From Massilia sp. KIM (GTDB lineage: Bacteria; Pseudomonadota; Gammaproteobacteria; Burkholderiales; Burkholderiaceae_D): a DNA stretch of 64,000 nt. The notes below the pieces were generated by a model. That model saw only the letters and a program-made list of their open reading frames with translations. It made no database searches and was not told the origin of the DNA. Position numbers and translations under genes: made by a program. Shown here piece after piece: positions 47,263-55,660 of the stretch. The DNA is taken from the NCBI RefSeq assembly GCF_002007115.1, contig NZ_MVAD01000004.1:186001-250000 (forward strand), written 5' to 3'. The stretch's first letter is position 1, and every line of letters begins with the position of its first letter.

Positions 47263-47667
47263 TCAGCGGCCCAGCTCCCCGGCCAGGTCGGCGCGCAACT
47301 GGGCCACCGAGGGCGTCACGCCCTTGTCGCCGGGGGTGTAGAAGATGCCCGGCAAAACCCGGTCCTGCTCCAGCTGGGGCAGCAGGTCGTCCAGCAGCTC
47401 CTCGATCGAGAAGGCCTGGGCGTCGTAGCCGTCCCATTCGTATTCGGCGCACAGGCTGGCGTAGTCGCTTGCCGGCCACATGGGAAAGACCAGGGTGCCG
47501 TCGTCGGTCTTGGCCAGCGCCCAGCCGTCCTGGTACAGCCCCCATACTTCCTGCGAGTCGGCCACGCGCTTGACGAAATACTCGTAGCGGTCGCGGCCCG
47601 GCAGGGTGACCACGGCCGCCAGCTGCTGCGCGCCGAGCTTGATCGCCGAAATGATCCTTTCGCTCAT
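47263..47667 (-). CDS. DUF2750 family protein
   Basis: A 134-aa cytosolic protein with the DUF2750 pattern: RYEYFVKRVADSQEVWGLY near the start, LVFPMWPASDYASLC in the middle and FSIEELLDDLLPQLEQD at the end. ATG 47667 is preferred over GTG 47670 with GGAAGAG upstream. Function unknown; some relatives sit beside immunity or toxin genes. It lies 124 bp downstream of tssG on the same strand, separated by a short AT-rich gap. Confidence 0.85.
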   Translation of the reverse strand: MSERIISAIKLGAQQLAAVVTLPGRDRYEYFVKRVADSQEVWGLYQDGWALAKTDDGTLVFPMWPASDYASLCAEYEWDGYDAQAFSIEELLDDLLPQLEQDRVLPGIFYTPGDKGVTPSVAQLRADLAGELGR

Positions 47668-47791
47668 CACTCTTCCCGTGGGTGCAGGCGAGATGCCTGT
47701 GATGCTCAGGATACGCCAACATGGCCGATCGGGGCAGAAATCTAGCGTGCGCGCCCCGCTTCCTTGGGACAGGAGTAATACTAGGTGGCGC

Positions 47792-48862
47792 TTACAGGCT
47801 GTGCAGGGCGTAGCGCACGTCGCGCCGGTTGCGCGTCTGCGGCCCCTCGACCAGGAAGGCGTCCCAGCCCAGGCGCACCGCCGGCCCCGCTTCGTCCAGG
47901 GCCGCGCAGCGCACGTCCAGGGCGCGCAGCTCCAGCTCGATCTCGTAGGCCAGCGCGACCCCGGTGAACATCGACAGCAGGCTGGTCAGGGCGCGCGCCG
48001 CCAGGCCGCCGGGCAAAAAGGCGTCGAAGCGGGACCGGTCCAGGGGACCGACCACCAGCCGCAGGCGCAGGTCGCGCTGCCAGACGCGGGCGCCGGCGAT
48101 CGCGCGCGCGCCGAGCACCGCGTTGTCTTCGCCCAGCACGGTCTGCTGCTCGCGCGGCACGGCGTACCAGTCGCCCACGAACTGCTCCACCTCGACCGGC
48201 AGGCCGAAGTACTCCGACAGCACGCGCCCGATCTGGGCCGCCGAGGCGGGACGGTGGCGGATGCTGGCGGCGAAGTAGCCGAGGCTCTCGTCCAGCACCG
48301 CGCCCCGCTCGGGGCTGGACAGGCGCCGGCGCAGGGCGGCGTCGCCCAGGCCGGCCAGGGACAGCAGCAGGGGCAGGAAGGCGTCCTGGCCGCCGGGCTG
48401 GTAGTGCAGCGCCAGCCGGTACTTGCGCCAGGCCGCGTAGAACAGGGCCAGCGAGCGGTTCGAGAAGGTGTCGAGGAAGGCGCGCGCGCCCTCGTCCTTC
48501 TCCTGGGCCTGGTGCTCGGCGATGCGTTCGGTGTAGTGGAAGGGCAGCACGCCGTGCCCGCCCAGCAGGCCCATGAAAGCGGGCGTGAGGCGCACGTAGC
48601 GCAGCGGCGCGGCCTCGGTGTCTTGCCCGGGCTCGGGTTCGTGGCGTTCGACGCGCACCGCTTCCAGCTCGCTCGCCGGAAAGCCGAGCGAAACCGGGTT
48701 CTGGAAGCGCAGGTGGGAGGCGACCAGGTCGCGCTGCGGCCGCCCGCTCCTGCGCAGCCACAGCTCGAGCAGGCGCACCGCCTGGAAGAAGCCGAAGCGC
48801 CAGGGCTCGCGCAGCAGGCGCTCGATTACAGGAGGCTCAGGTCGCCGGATCGGGGCTGGCAT
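47792..48862 (-). CDS. tssG: Type VI secretion baseplate protein TssG
   Basis: A 356-aa wedge protein of the T6SS baseplate. Family blocks: PWRFGFFQAVRLLE near the N-terminus, VSLGFPASELEAV, LTPAFMGLLGGHGVLPFHYTE, and RDRFDAFLPGG-like FDAFLPGGLAARAL toward the C-terminus. ATG 48862 overlaps the end of tssF by 37 bp. With TssF2-TssG1 it joins TssK and TssE to build the wedges around the VgrG hub. It is the last of three minus-strand tss genes. Confidence 0.95.
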   Translation of the reverse strand: MPAPIRRPEPPVIERLLREPWRFGFFQAVRLLELWLRRSGRPQRDLVASHLRFQNPVSLGFPASELEAVRVERHEPEPGQDTEAAPLRYVRLTPAFMGLLGGHGVLPFHYTERIAEHQAQEKDEGARAFLDTFSNRSLALFYAAWRKYRLALHYQPGGQDAFLPLLLSLAGLGDAALRRRLSSPERGAVLDESLGYFAASIRHRPASAAQIGRVLSEYFGLPVEVEQFVGDWYAVPREQQTVLGEDNAVLGARAIAGARVWQRDLRLRLVVGPLDRSRFDAFLPGGLAARALTSLLSMFTGVALAYEIELELRALDVRCAALDEAGPAVRLGWDAFLVEGPQTRNRRDVRYALHSL

Positions 48863-50670
48863 GTGAACAAGTCCTCTCCTGACTGGCGCGACACGATCAC
48901 CAGCCGCGTGAAGCTGTTGGCGTGCACGTACAGGGCCAGGAAGCGCTCGACGACGTGGGCGAAGGCGTGGATGCCGCTGCCGACGAAGGCCTCTTCGTCG
49001 ATGGTGAGGCGGACCTCGACGCCGCCCACCAGGCAGTTGAAGGGATTGCCCGGCAACCAGGCGCTGGTGGGGCGGTAGTCGATGGCGGCGATGCCGCCGA
49101 TCTGGCGCTGCGAGGAGGCCGAGCGCGGCAGGTCGTGCAGCGCCAGCATCTCGCGGAAGGCGTCGACGCCGCCGTCGGCCAGCGACAGGTGGTTCAGCGA
49201 GAGCAGGGAGATCAGGCGCCAGTGCGCGTTGCGCCCGCTCGGGAAACGCCACGAGGCGCTGGGTTTGCGCAGGAAGGAGATCGCCTTGACGCTGGAGCCG
49301 CCTTCCAGGAACAGGTCGCCGCCCGGCTGGCCGTAGCTCAGTTGCGCCGGCAGGTCGCGGTTGGTGCAGGTGAGCTCGATGTTCAGGGTGTCGGTTTCCA
49401 CTGCGGCGGGGTCGAAGTCGATGTCGACGATCGAGACCTGGGTCTCGAAGCCGGGACTCTGTTCCAGCAGCGCCTCGTCGCGCCGCAGCGCGTAGTAGTG
49501 GCCGTGTTCGTCCGGCGTCTGGGCGTGGCCCAGCGAATAGAAGGGGCGGAAATCGACCAGGGTCTCGCCTTGCGGGGTCTGGCGCACCATGCGCAGGGCG
49601 TCGACCGCGTAGACCTCGTAGGCGTAGGCGCGGCGCGCGTCGGCCAGCACCGGATAGCTGGGCGCGGTGTGCTTCATCTGGATCGGCTCGCCGCGCTGGC
49701 GGAACAGGTTGACCACCGGCGTGCAGCCCAGCAGCACGTTGTTGGTCGACAGGGTGCCGAGCATGCGCGCCAGGTTCGAGTCGGGGCGGATGCCTTCCAG
49801 CCCCAGGTGCAGGGTGAGCGCGCGCGTCCCGGGCGGCAGGGCGGCTGCCAGGGCGGCCAAATCGATGTCGACGAAGTTGAATTTCTCGGGAAAGCAGAAG
49901 TATTCGGTCAGCAGGCGGTAGGCGGTGTGGGAGCGGGCCGGGAAATCGATCAGCGCTTCGTCGTCCGCGAAGCCGGCGGGCCGCAAAGGCACGGTGGGCA
50001 GGGCCACCCAGCGTCCGCTGTTGTCGGCTTCGACCCAGGCGCACACGGTGCGCATGAAGAGTGCGTCGCGTAGGGCGGCGCAAAAGGAGGGTTCGCCGTC
50101 GAGGAAGACGCGCAGCACGGGCAGCCCGAGCTGGCCCAGGCCGCCCTGCTCGGAGGTGGCGGCCACCGCGAGGCTGATGCTGGAGGATGCCGTCGGCGGC
50201 AGGCGCACCGCGTCGGGCGCGCTGATCAGGGCGTTATAGCCGGCGCGCGTGATCTCCACCGGCGCCACCTGCACCGGGTAGACGGTGCGGAAGCTGCAGG
50301 CCACGCCGCGCACCACCCGCGTGTTCAGGCGCGTGCCGCGCGCCAGGGTGCTTGCGCCGGTCTGCTGCCTGGCAGCGGCGGCGACATCGAGCTGGGCGAT
50401 CGAGCAGGACGGGAAGGGCCGCAGGTAGTGCGGATAGAGCACCTCGAACAGGGACTCGGTGAATTCCGGGTAGTCGTCGTCGAGGCGCTTGGCGATGCGC
50501 GCGTTGAGCAAGGCGAAGGCCTCGATCATCCGCTCGGTATGCGGGTCTTCGCACACCTCGCCGCTGATCAGGAGGCGCCCGGCGATCTTGGGATAGCGTT
50601 CGGCGAACTCGCGCAGGTTGCGGCGCAGGTAACCGAGCTCGCTCTCGTAATAGGGCAGCAGCTGTTCCAC
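48826..50670 (-). CDS. tssF: Type VI secretion baseplate protein TssF
   Basis: A 614-aa baseplate wedge protein. It opens VEQLLPYYESELGYLRR, includes the conserved DPHTERMIEAFALLNARI helix and YPHYLRPFPSCSIAQ, and later CTPVVNLFRQRGEPI and NRDLPAQL. The GTG start at 50670 follows GGGAGCC and is the family position; the much longer open frame upstream is a GC-rich artefact. It begins 3 bp after tssE and overlaps tssG, so tssE-F-G form one tightly coupled unit. Confidence 0.96.
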   Translation of the reverse strand: MEQLLPYYESELGYLRRNLREFAERYPKIAGRLLISGEVCEDPHTERMIEAFALLNARIAKRLDDDYPEFTESLFEVLYPHYLRPFPSCSIAQLDVAAAARQQTGASTLARGTRLNTRVVRGVACSFRTVYPVQVAPVEITRAGYNALISAPDAVRLPPTASSSISLAVAATSEQGGLGQLGLPVLRVFLDGEPSFCAALRDALFMRTVCAWVEADNSGRWVALPTVPLRPAGFADDEALIDFPARSHTAYRLLTEYFCFPEKFNFVDIDLAALAAALPPGTRALTLHLGLEGIRPDSNLARMLGTLSTNNVLLGCTPVVNLFRQRGEPIQMKHTAPSYPVLADARRAYAYEVYAVDALRMVRQTPQGETLVDFRPFYSLGHAQTPDEHGHYYALRRDEALLEQSPGFETQVSIVDIDFDPAAVETDTLNIELTCTNRDLPAQLSYGQPGGDLFLEGGSSVKAISFLRKPSASWRFPSGRNAHWRLISLLSLNHLSLADGGVDAFREMLALHDLPRSASSQRQIGGIAAIDYRPTSAWLPGNPFNCLVGGVEVRLTIDEEAFVGSGIHAFAHVVERFLALYVHANSFTRLVIVSRQSGEDLFTCQPRSGDLSLL

Positions 50671-50672
50671 GT

Positions 50673-51188
50673 TCAGGCTCCCGGTGCGCCGCGGGCGGGT
50701 GCGCGGCCGGCCTTGCGGATGCTGTACTGCAGGGTGGAGGGCGTGAGCACGGCGTCGAAGTTGACCGCCTCCTGCGACACGCTGACCACCAGCAGGGCGG
50801 TGATCGAGAAGTTCAGGCGGTTGACCGAGCGGTCGACCGATTCTTCGCGCATCTCCAGCAAGGCCTTCACGTTGCGCAGGCGCGGCTCGTGGCAGGCGAT
50901 GGTCTGTTCGATGCAATTGCAGATGTAGGCCCGGTCGGTGGGGCTGGACAGCGAGCGGTCGGCGAAGTCGCACAGGCCGTAGGTGACCATCGACTTGCTG
51001 CATTCGGGGTAGCCGTCCAGCTTGCCCTCCGCCACCACCGAGCGCGTGTTGAGCAGCGCTTCGAGGTCGCGCGCGACGGCGTCCTTCATGTCCTCGGCGC
51101 TCAGGCGCGCGCCGGAAGCGCCGTGGGCGGCGGCGCGCAGTGGCATGCCCATGAGGCGGTCGAACAATCCCGGCGTAAAACCTTTCAT
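50673..51188 (-). CDS. tssE: Type VI secretion baseplate protein TssE (gp25-like)
   Basis: A 171-aa gp25/lysozyme-like baseplate protein that initiates sheath polymerisation. GFTPGLFDRLMG at the start, DLEALLNTRSVV and the helix IEQTIACHEPRLRNVKALL with the conserved E-x-R are the gpW/gp25 hallmarks. GGGGAGCC lies before ATG 51188. It is the first gene of the minus-strand tss trio, 133 bp from the divergent tssK, so one intergenic region controls both arms. Confidence 0.93.
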   Translation of the reverse strand: MKGFTPGLFDRLMGMPLRAAAHGASGARLSAEDMKDAVARDLEALLNTRSVVAEGKLDGYPECSKSMVTYGLCDFADRSLSSPTDRAYICNCIEQTIACHEPRLRNVKALLEMREESVDRSVNRLNFSITALLVVSVSQEAVNFDAVLTPSTLQYSIRKAGRAPARGAPGA

Positions 51189-51321
51189 CGGCTCCCCCCG
51201 CAGTGAAATCGCATGGTGCCACGTTGTCTGTCGCAAATATTTGATCAAGTTCACATGGGGGTCCGCTGTGCATTGTTATTGTTTCCCGACGCGAAACCTG
51301 ACGATGAAGGAAGCCAGCGAC

Positions 51322-52656
51322 ATGACGAGCAAAGTTCTCTGGGGCGAAGGCCTGCTGTTGCGCCCCCAGCATTTCCAGCGCCAGGACGCCTATCACGAGC
51401 ACTGCCTGCACAAGAGCATCCGGGCGGTCCATCCTTACGCCTGGGGTGTGGACAAGCTCGAGGTTGACCGCGACGCCCTCGGCAACGGCGTGCTGCGGGT
51501 GCTCGAGCTGTCGGCGCGCTTCCAGGACGGCGCCCTGGTCGATGCGCCCGGCATCGACGCTCTGCCGGAGACGGTGGACCTGAACGGCTTGCAGCAGCAG
51601 AGCGTCACCTATTACGCGGCGCTGCCCGGCATGAAGCCCTTCAGCGGCAACTTCGCCCCGCCCGGGCAGGCCGGCAACACGGCGCGCTTCGTGCAGGCCA
51701 ACGAAGAGACGCCGGATCTGTACACCCAGGCCTCGGCGGTGCAGCTGGCCTACTTGAAGAACACGGTGCGGCTGGTGTCGGAGTTCGAGCCGCGCGACGC
51801 CTACGTGCACTTCCCGCTGCTGCGCGTGCGGCGCGCCGCTACCGGGGGCTTCGAGCTCGATACCGGCTTCGTGCCGCCGTCGCTGTCGGTGGGCGCGGCC
51901 CAGCCCCTGTTCCTGCAGTTGCGGCGGCTGCTCGACGCGCTGCAGGCCAAGGTGAGCGCGCTGTACGGCCACCACCGCGAGCCGAGCCGCAACGTGGTCG
52001 AGTTCCGCTCGGGCGACATGTCCTCGTTCTGGCTGCTGCATACCGCGAGTTCGGCCTATGCGGCCCTGGCCCACCATTACCAGCATCCGGCCCTGCATCC
52101 GGAGCGCCTGTTCGCCCAGCTGCTGGACGTGGCGGGCGGGCTGATGACCTTCTCGAAGAGCTGGACCCTGGCCGACCTGCCGGTGTACCAGCATGCCGAC
52201 CCGGGGCCCGGCTTCGCCAAGCTGCACAACATCATCCGCGAGCTGCTCGACACCGTGATCTCGTCCAAGTACTTCGCGATCGCGCTCAGCGAGACGCGGC
52301 CCTGCTACCACCTGGGCGCCCTCGACTCGGGCAAGATCGACGAGGACACCACCTTCTACATCGCGGTATCGGCCGACATACCGGCGCTCGAGCTGGTGGA
52401 CATGGTGCCGGTGCGCTTCAAGGTGGGCGCGCCGGACGACGTGGAGAAGTTCGTGCTGTCGGCGCTGCCGGGCGTGCGCCTGCAGTATGCGCCACAGGTG
52501 CCGGCGGCGGTGCCGGTGCGTCCCGATACCTGTTACTTCCTGCTGGAGGCGAAAGGGCCGATGTACGAACGCATGCTCAAGGCGCAGTCGATCTCGATCT
52601 ACGTCCCGGCGGGCATGAAGGAGCTTAAACTGGAACTGCTGGCCGTGGCGGCGTGA
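51322..52656 (+). CDS. tssK: Type VI secretion baseplate protein TssK
   Basis: A 444-aa trimeric connector between baseplate and membrane complex. Start KVLWGEGLLLRPQHFQRQDAYHE is diagnostic; later VEFRSGDMSSFWLLHTASSAY and YFAIALSETRPCYHLG are conserved. ATG 51322 has AAGGAAG 10 bp upstream; an in-frame ATG at 51304 has none. No tssL, tssM or tssJ follows, unlike most clusters. The next plus-strand gene is an unrecognised membrane protein. Confidence 0.96.
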   Translation: MTSKVLWGEGLLLRPQHFQRQDAYHEHCLHKSIRAVHPYAWGVDKLEVDRDALGNGVLRVLELSARFQDGALVDAPGIDALPETVDLNGLQQQSVTYYAALPGMKPFSGNFAPPGQAGNTARFVQANEETPDLYTQASAVQLAYLKNTVRLVSEFEPRDAYVHFPLLRVRRAATGGFELDTGFVPPSLSVGAAQPLFLQLRRLLDALQAKVSALYGHHREPSRNVVEFRSGDMSSFWLLHTASSAYAALAHHYQHPALHPERLFAQLLDVAGGLMTFSKSWTLADLPVYQHADPGPGFAKLHNIIRELLDTVISSKYFAIALSETRPCYHLGALDSGKIDEDTTFYIAVSADIPALELVDMVPVRFKVGAPDDVEKFVLSALPGVRLQYAPQVPAAVPVRPDTCYFLLEAKGPMYERMLKAQSISIYVPAGMKELKLELLAVAA

Positions 52657-52737
52657 AGCGGCATCCCCGTGCGCTCGCCCTGACCACGTCTTCGCATACA
52701 CTCGGTTCGCACACCATTCTCCCGAAGGAGACAGCCG

Positions 52738-54273
52738 ATGCATGATCGCCCACATGCGAGGAGCCCATACTACGAGGCTTCAGGCCGGGTGCCTCTGAAG
52801 CTCATTCCAGTCACGCTGGCGGGGACCGTCGTCACGCTGTTGCTGGCCTGGGCGTACGGGTGGATCTCCGCCTTCCTTCCCAAAGCCATCACCGCGATGG
52901 CTGTCGTCCTCTTCGCGGCGGCGACCGGGTTCAACGCATGGTGCGTGGCCAGGATAGCGAAAGTGCGACATCCGCGCTGGATGGGCAGGCTTGGATTAGT
53001 GATCGGCTTTTTCGCCTGGTACTTGCAATGGGCGGCCTTTCTCGTCCTGGCGAGCGATGACGGGTCGGTGGCCATCGTGAACGGATTTCTGCATCTGCTG
53101 GCGAATCCCCGCGACATGGTCACACTCATTGCAACCCTGGCCAAGATGCGTGCGCACGCCAGCCTGGTCACCGGCGCTTTTTTCGACACCACGTTCATCG
53201 GCTGGTGTATCGAATTCGCTTTGCTCCTCACCCTGCCGTCCTTGTTCGGCAAGCTTGCCGCAGCCGAACCGTTCTGCGAGGTATCTAACAACTGGATGGA
53301 AACCAGCAGGATTGCCGGTCGGTTCAGGCATATCGAAGCGGCCGAGGATGTACGCAGCCTTCTCGAAACCCATCCGCTCGATCTGTTCTCGATCCTCGCA
53401 CCCCATGTGGAAGGGCAATCACCGCATCACGCGCTTGTGGAAATCCATCACGCTTATCCACAAGGGGATTTCTTCGTGTCGATCATCGATGTCGAAGTCA
53501 GAAACAACAAGCAAAAGCTGGAAGCCAGGAAAACGCCGGTAACATCGTTCTTGAGGATATCCGACATGAGCGCAGACGACGCCATCCGCAAGCTCACGAG
53601 CTTGAGTTCCCATATTCCCGCACCGGCTTCGGCGCCCGAGGATCCTCCGGAACTGGAACTAGCGATCCGGCATCTGAAGGCCAGCGAATTCGAGGCCGTC
53701 ATCGTTGCGGCGCAGCCTTTTGTCAAGGCGGAGCGAGCGGACTTGCGCCGCGATGCGAACCGCCTGTGCGCCTTGTCGACAGCGCGCCTTGGCCGCTGGG
53801 ACGAATCGCTCGTCTACTGGAAAGCCCTGTTCGCGGACGAACACACGGCACACAACGCCCTGCAGTTGGCGTCGACCAGCGCCATGGCGGGAAAGCTCGA
53901 CGATGCCGAACACTGGATCGAAGAAACCCGGGAAATCAACACGAGCACACGCGAACTGCCCGGACTGATGATGCAGACAAACTTTATCACCGCACTGTGC
54001 CAGTCCGGACAAGCGCAGGCAGCCTTGCCCTACCTGGACGAAATCAAGTCAGTCTACGAACAGGTCGGGATTACCGATCCGACTCACCTTTGCCTGCGCA
54101 AACTGCCGATGTTCGATTTCTTCCTGCAGAACAGTGCGCCCGTCATCCGTGCCGCCCTGGGTCCCGAAAGCGGCCGCGCGTGGTACCAGTCCATGCTCCC
54201 GCATCTCGACGATCATGGCCAGTCTTGCTTGAAGGACTGGCTCGATCGGCATTTCTTCGGCGCCGCAAGCTGA
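52738..54273 (+). CDS. Membrane protein with C-terminal helical (TPR-like) region, unknown
   Basis: A 511-aa protein. Four hydrophobic helices lie at about 21-41, 47-70, 84-105 and 150-175, followed by a long soluble part: a beta-containing segment (about 190-290) and an alpha-helical, TPR-like part (about 305-480) with repeated Leu/Ala spacing (RLGRWDESLVYWKALF; AGKLDDAEHWIEETREI; CQSGQAQAALPYLDEI). GGAGAC lies before the ATG. Base composition is visibly less GC-rich than the tss genes. It may be an accessory, effector-immunity or unrelated protein; nothing in the sequence decides. Confidence 0.7.
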   Translation: MHDRPHARSPYYEASGRVPLKLIPVTLAGTVVTLLLAWAYGWISAFLPKAITAMAVVLFAAATGFNAWCVARIAKVRHPRWMGRLGLVIGFFAWYLQWAAFLVLASDDGSVAIVNGFLHLLANPRDMVTLIATLAKMRAHASLVTGAFFDTTFIGWCIEFALLLTLPSLFGKLAAAEPFCEVSNNWMETSRIAGRFRHIEAAEDVRSLLETHPLDLFSILAPHVEGQSPHHALVEIHHAYPQGDFFVSIIDVEVRNNKQKLEARKTPVTSFLRISDMSADDAIRKLTSLSSHIPAPASAPEDPPELELAIRHLKASEFEAVIVAAQPFVKAERADLRRDANRLCALSTARLGRWDESLVYWKALFADEHTAHNALQLASTSAMAGKLDDAEHWIEETREINTSTRELPGLMMQTNFITALCQSGQAQAALPYLDEIKSVYEQVGITDPTHLCLRKLPMFDFFLQNSAPVIRAALGPESGRAWYQSMLPHLDDHGQSCLKDWLDRHFFGAAS

Positions 54274-54295
54274 TCGCCCCGGTTGTCCAGCCAAC

Positions 54296-55660
54296 TCAGA
54301 ACCGGTACTGCGCACTGAGGTTGATGAAGCTCAGCGCATCGCCGGCGCCAGTCTCGCGCAGGAAGGCGCCGGGCTTTGCGTAAGCGGCAACCCCAACCGC
54401 TGACCAGCCTGGGGCCAGGTTCCACGTAAGCCCGACCGAGGCGATGGTCGCCACATAGCGGGCGCGACTATTTCCAGCGGCCCGGATCAAGGACCCGTTG
54501 GGCGCATACACGCCGTCGCGGGTGCTTTGACGCCAGAACAAGTCCAGGCTCGCGTTCAGTTGGACGCGCGGCGCGAGCTGCACGCCGAGGGCCGGGTGGA
54601 TGTTGAAGAAGTTGCGCGGTCCCAGCGTGGCTTCGTCGCCGAAGTAGTTACCGCGTGGGTAGAGGGCATTGACGGCATCGAGGCGCTTGTCGCCGGGGTC
54701 CTTGTCGCCGCTGGCGACCGCAAGCAGCAGAGCCGCCCTCGGTTTGCCAGCCACGCCTTCAAAGGTGTAGCCAGTGTCGGTGGCAAGCGACCAGGCGCGG
54801 ATATCGGCGTCGCCGAAGCGACCGCCCTGCACCGCGAGCTCCCAGTTCCAGTCCCAGGCATTGCGCGCGCCAAACAGGCGGGATCCTAGCGTCCAGCGGC
54901 GCTCGTGCGCCTCGCCCTGGACGTAGCGCGCGATACGGTCCTCGTAGTGCAGCGCGTAGACGTCCCAGGAGTTGAGGCCTCCATGGCGGGTCGCATAGAC
55001 GCCGCGCAGTGCCTGGGTGCGCGAGCGAGCGTCGTCGAAGCTGCCTTGGCGATTCAGCCGCGGCGCCGCGGCGAAGGCGTCGATGCGCCAGGCGCCGTGA
55101 GTCGCATACACGCGCACGGCGTCGAAGCTGCGCCTGACGTTGGGTCCCTCGCGGGCATCGATGGTGCGCCCCGATCCGAACTGCAGCTCCTGGACGCCGG
55201 CGCGCACGCCAATGCGGGCCTCGCCTTCCCGCGCAGAGCGCCACTCCACGAACAGATTGGTGGGGTCGAGCCGGTTCTCGTCCACCGGGCTTGGCCCCCC
55301 GGCGCGGCCATTGGTCAGGGAGCTGGCCAACTGGGCGAAGCCGCGCCAGTGATCACCCAGGCGCAGGTCCGCGAAGACGGAGGCGCGCTGCATCAGCACG
55401 CCCCACCGGTCCTGGACCAGCAGGCCATAGCGCGGGTTGTCGACGTACTCGTAGCGCCAGCGCAGATCGCCACCGACGCTCAGGCGTACACCATCCGCCA
55501 CCGGGCGGTCCTTCCAGCATGCGCCGCTGTCGTCCTTCGCCAGGCATGCCTTGCGCTGGGCGCCGACATCGTCGTCGTAGCGCAAGGGACGGATCTGCGC
55601 GAGCGCGGCGCCGGCCGCCAGCAGCAAGGGGAGGCCGAGCCAGGCCGCGCGCACCCTCAC
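54296..55660 (-). CDS. Alginate-export-type outer-membrane porin
   Basis: A 454-aa predicted beta-barrel with a signal peptide (LGLPLLLAAGAALAQ) and alternating amphipathic strands ending in an aromatic C-terminus (NLSAQYRF), typical of outer-membrane proteins. The pattern LSVGGDLRWRYEYVDNP, GVRAGVQELQFGSGR and SWDVYALHYEDR is like the alginate_exp family (AlgE/OprD-like porins), which often import or export organic acids and other anions. Start GTG 55660 overlaps the amidohydrolase stop (GTGA); GTG 55654 is an alternative. Substrate unknown, perhaps the amidohydrolase substrate or product. Confidence 0.82.
   Translation of the reverse strand: MRVRAAWLGLPLLLAAGAALAQIRPLRYDDDVGAQRKACLAKDDSGACWKDRPVADGVRLSVGGDLRWRYEYVDNPRYGLLVQDRWGVLMQRASVFADLRLGDHWRGFAQLASSLTNGRAGGPSPVDENRLDPTNLFVEWRSAREGEARIGVRAGVQELQFGSGRTIDAREGPNVRRSFDAVRVYATHGAWRIDAFAAAPRLNRQGSFDDARSRTQALRGVYATRHGGLNSWDVYALHYEDRIARYVQGEAHERRWTLGSRLFGARNAWDWNWELAVQGGRFGDADIRAWSLATDTGYTFEGVAGKPRAALLLAVASGDKDPGDKRLDAVNALYPRGNYFGDEATLGPRNFFNIHPALGVQLAPRVQLNASLDLFWRQSTRDGVYAPNGSLIRAAGNSRARYVATIASVGLTWNLAPGWSAVGVAAYAKPGAFLRETGAGDALSFINLSAQYRF

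Noticed and set aside
48826..52755. A 1309-codon open frame on the minus strand spanning tssF, tssE and tssK
   Set aside because: The upstream 690 codons are antisense or out-of-frame to tssE and tssK and show no domain; the TssF signature starts at 50670. High GC leaves long frames without stops.
53453..53461. TTATCCACA within the 511-aa membrane-protein gene
   Set aside because: Single consensus match inside a coding region with no cluster around it; expected by chance at some frequency.
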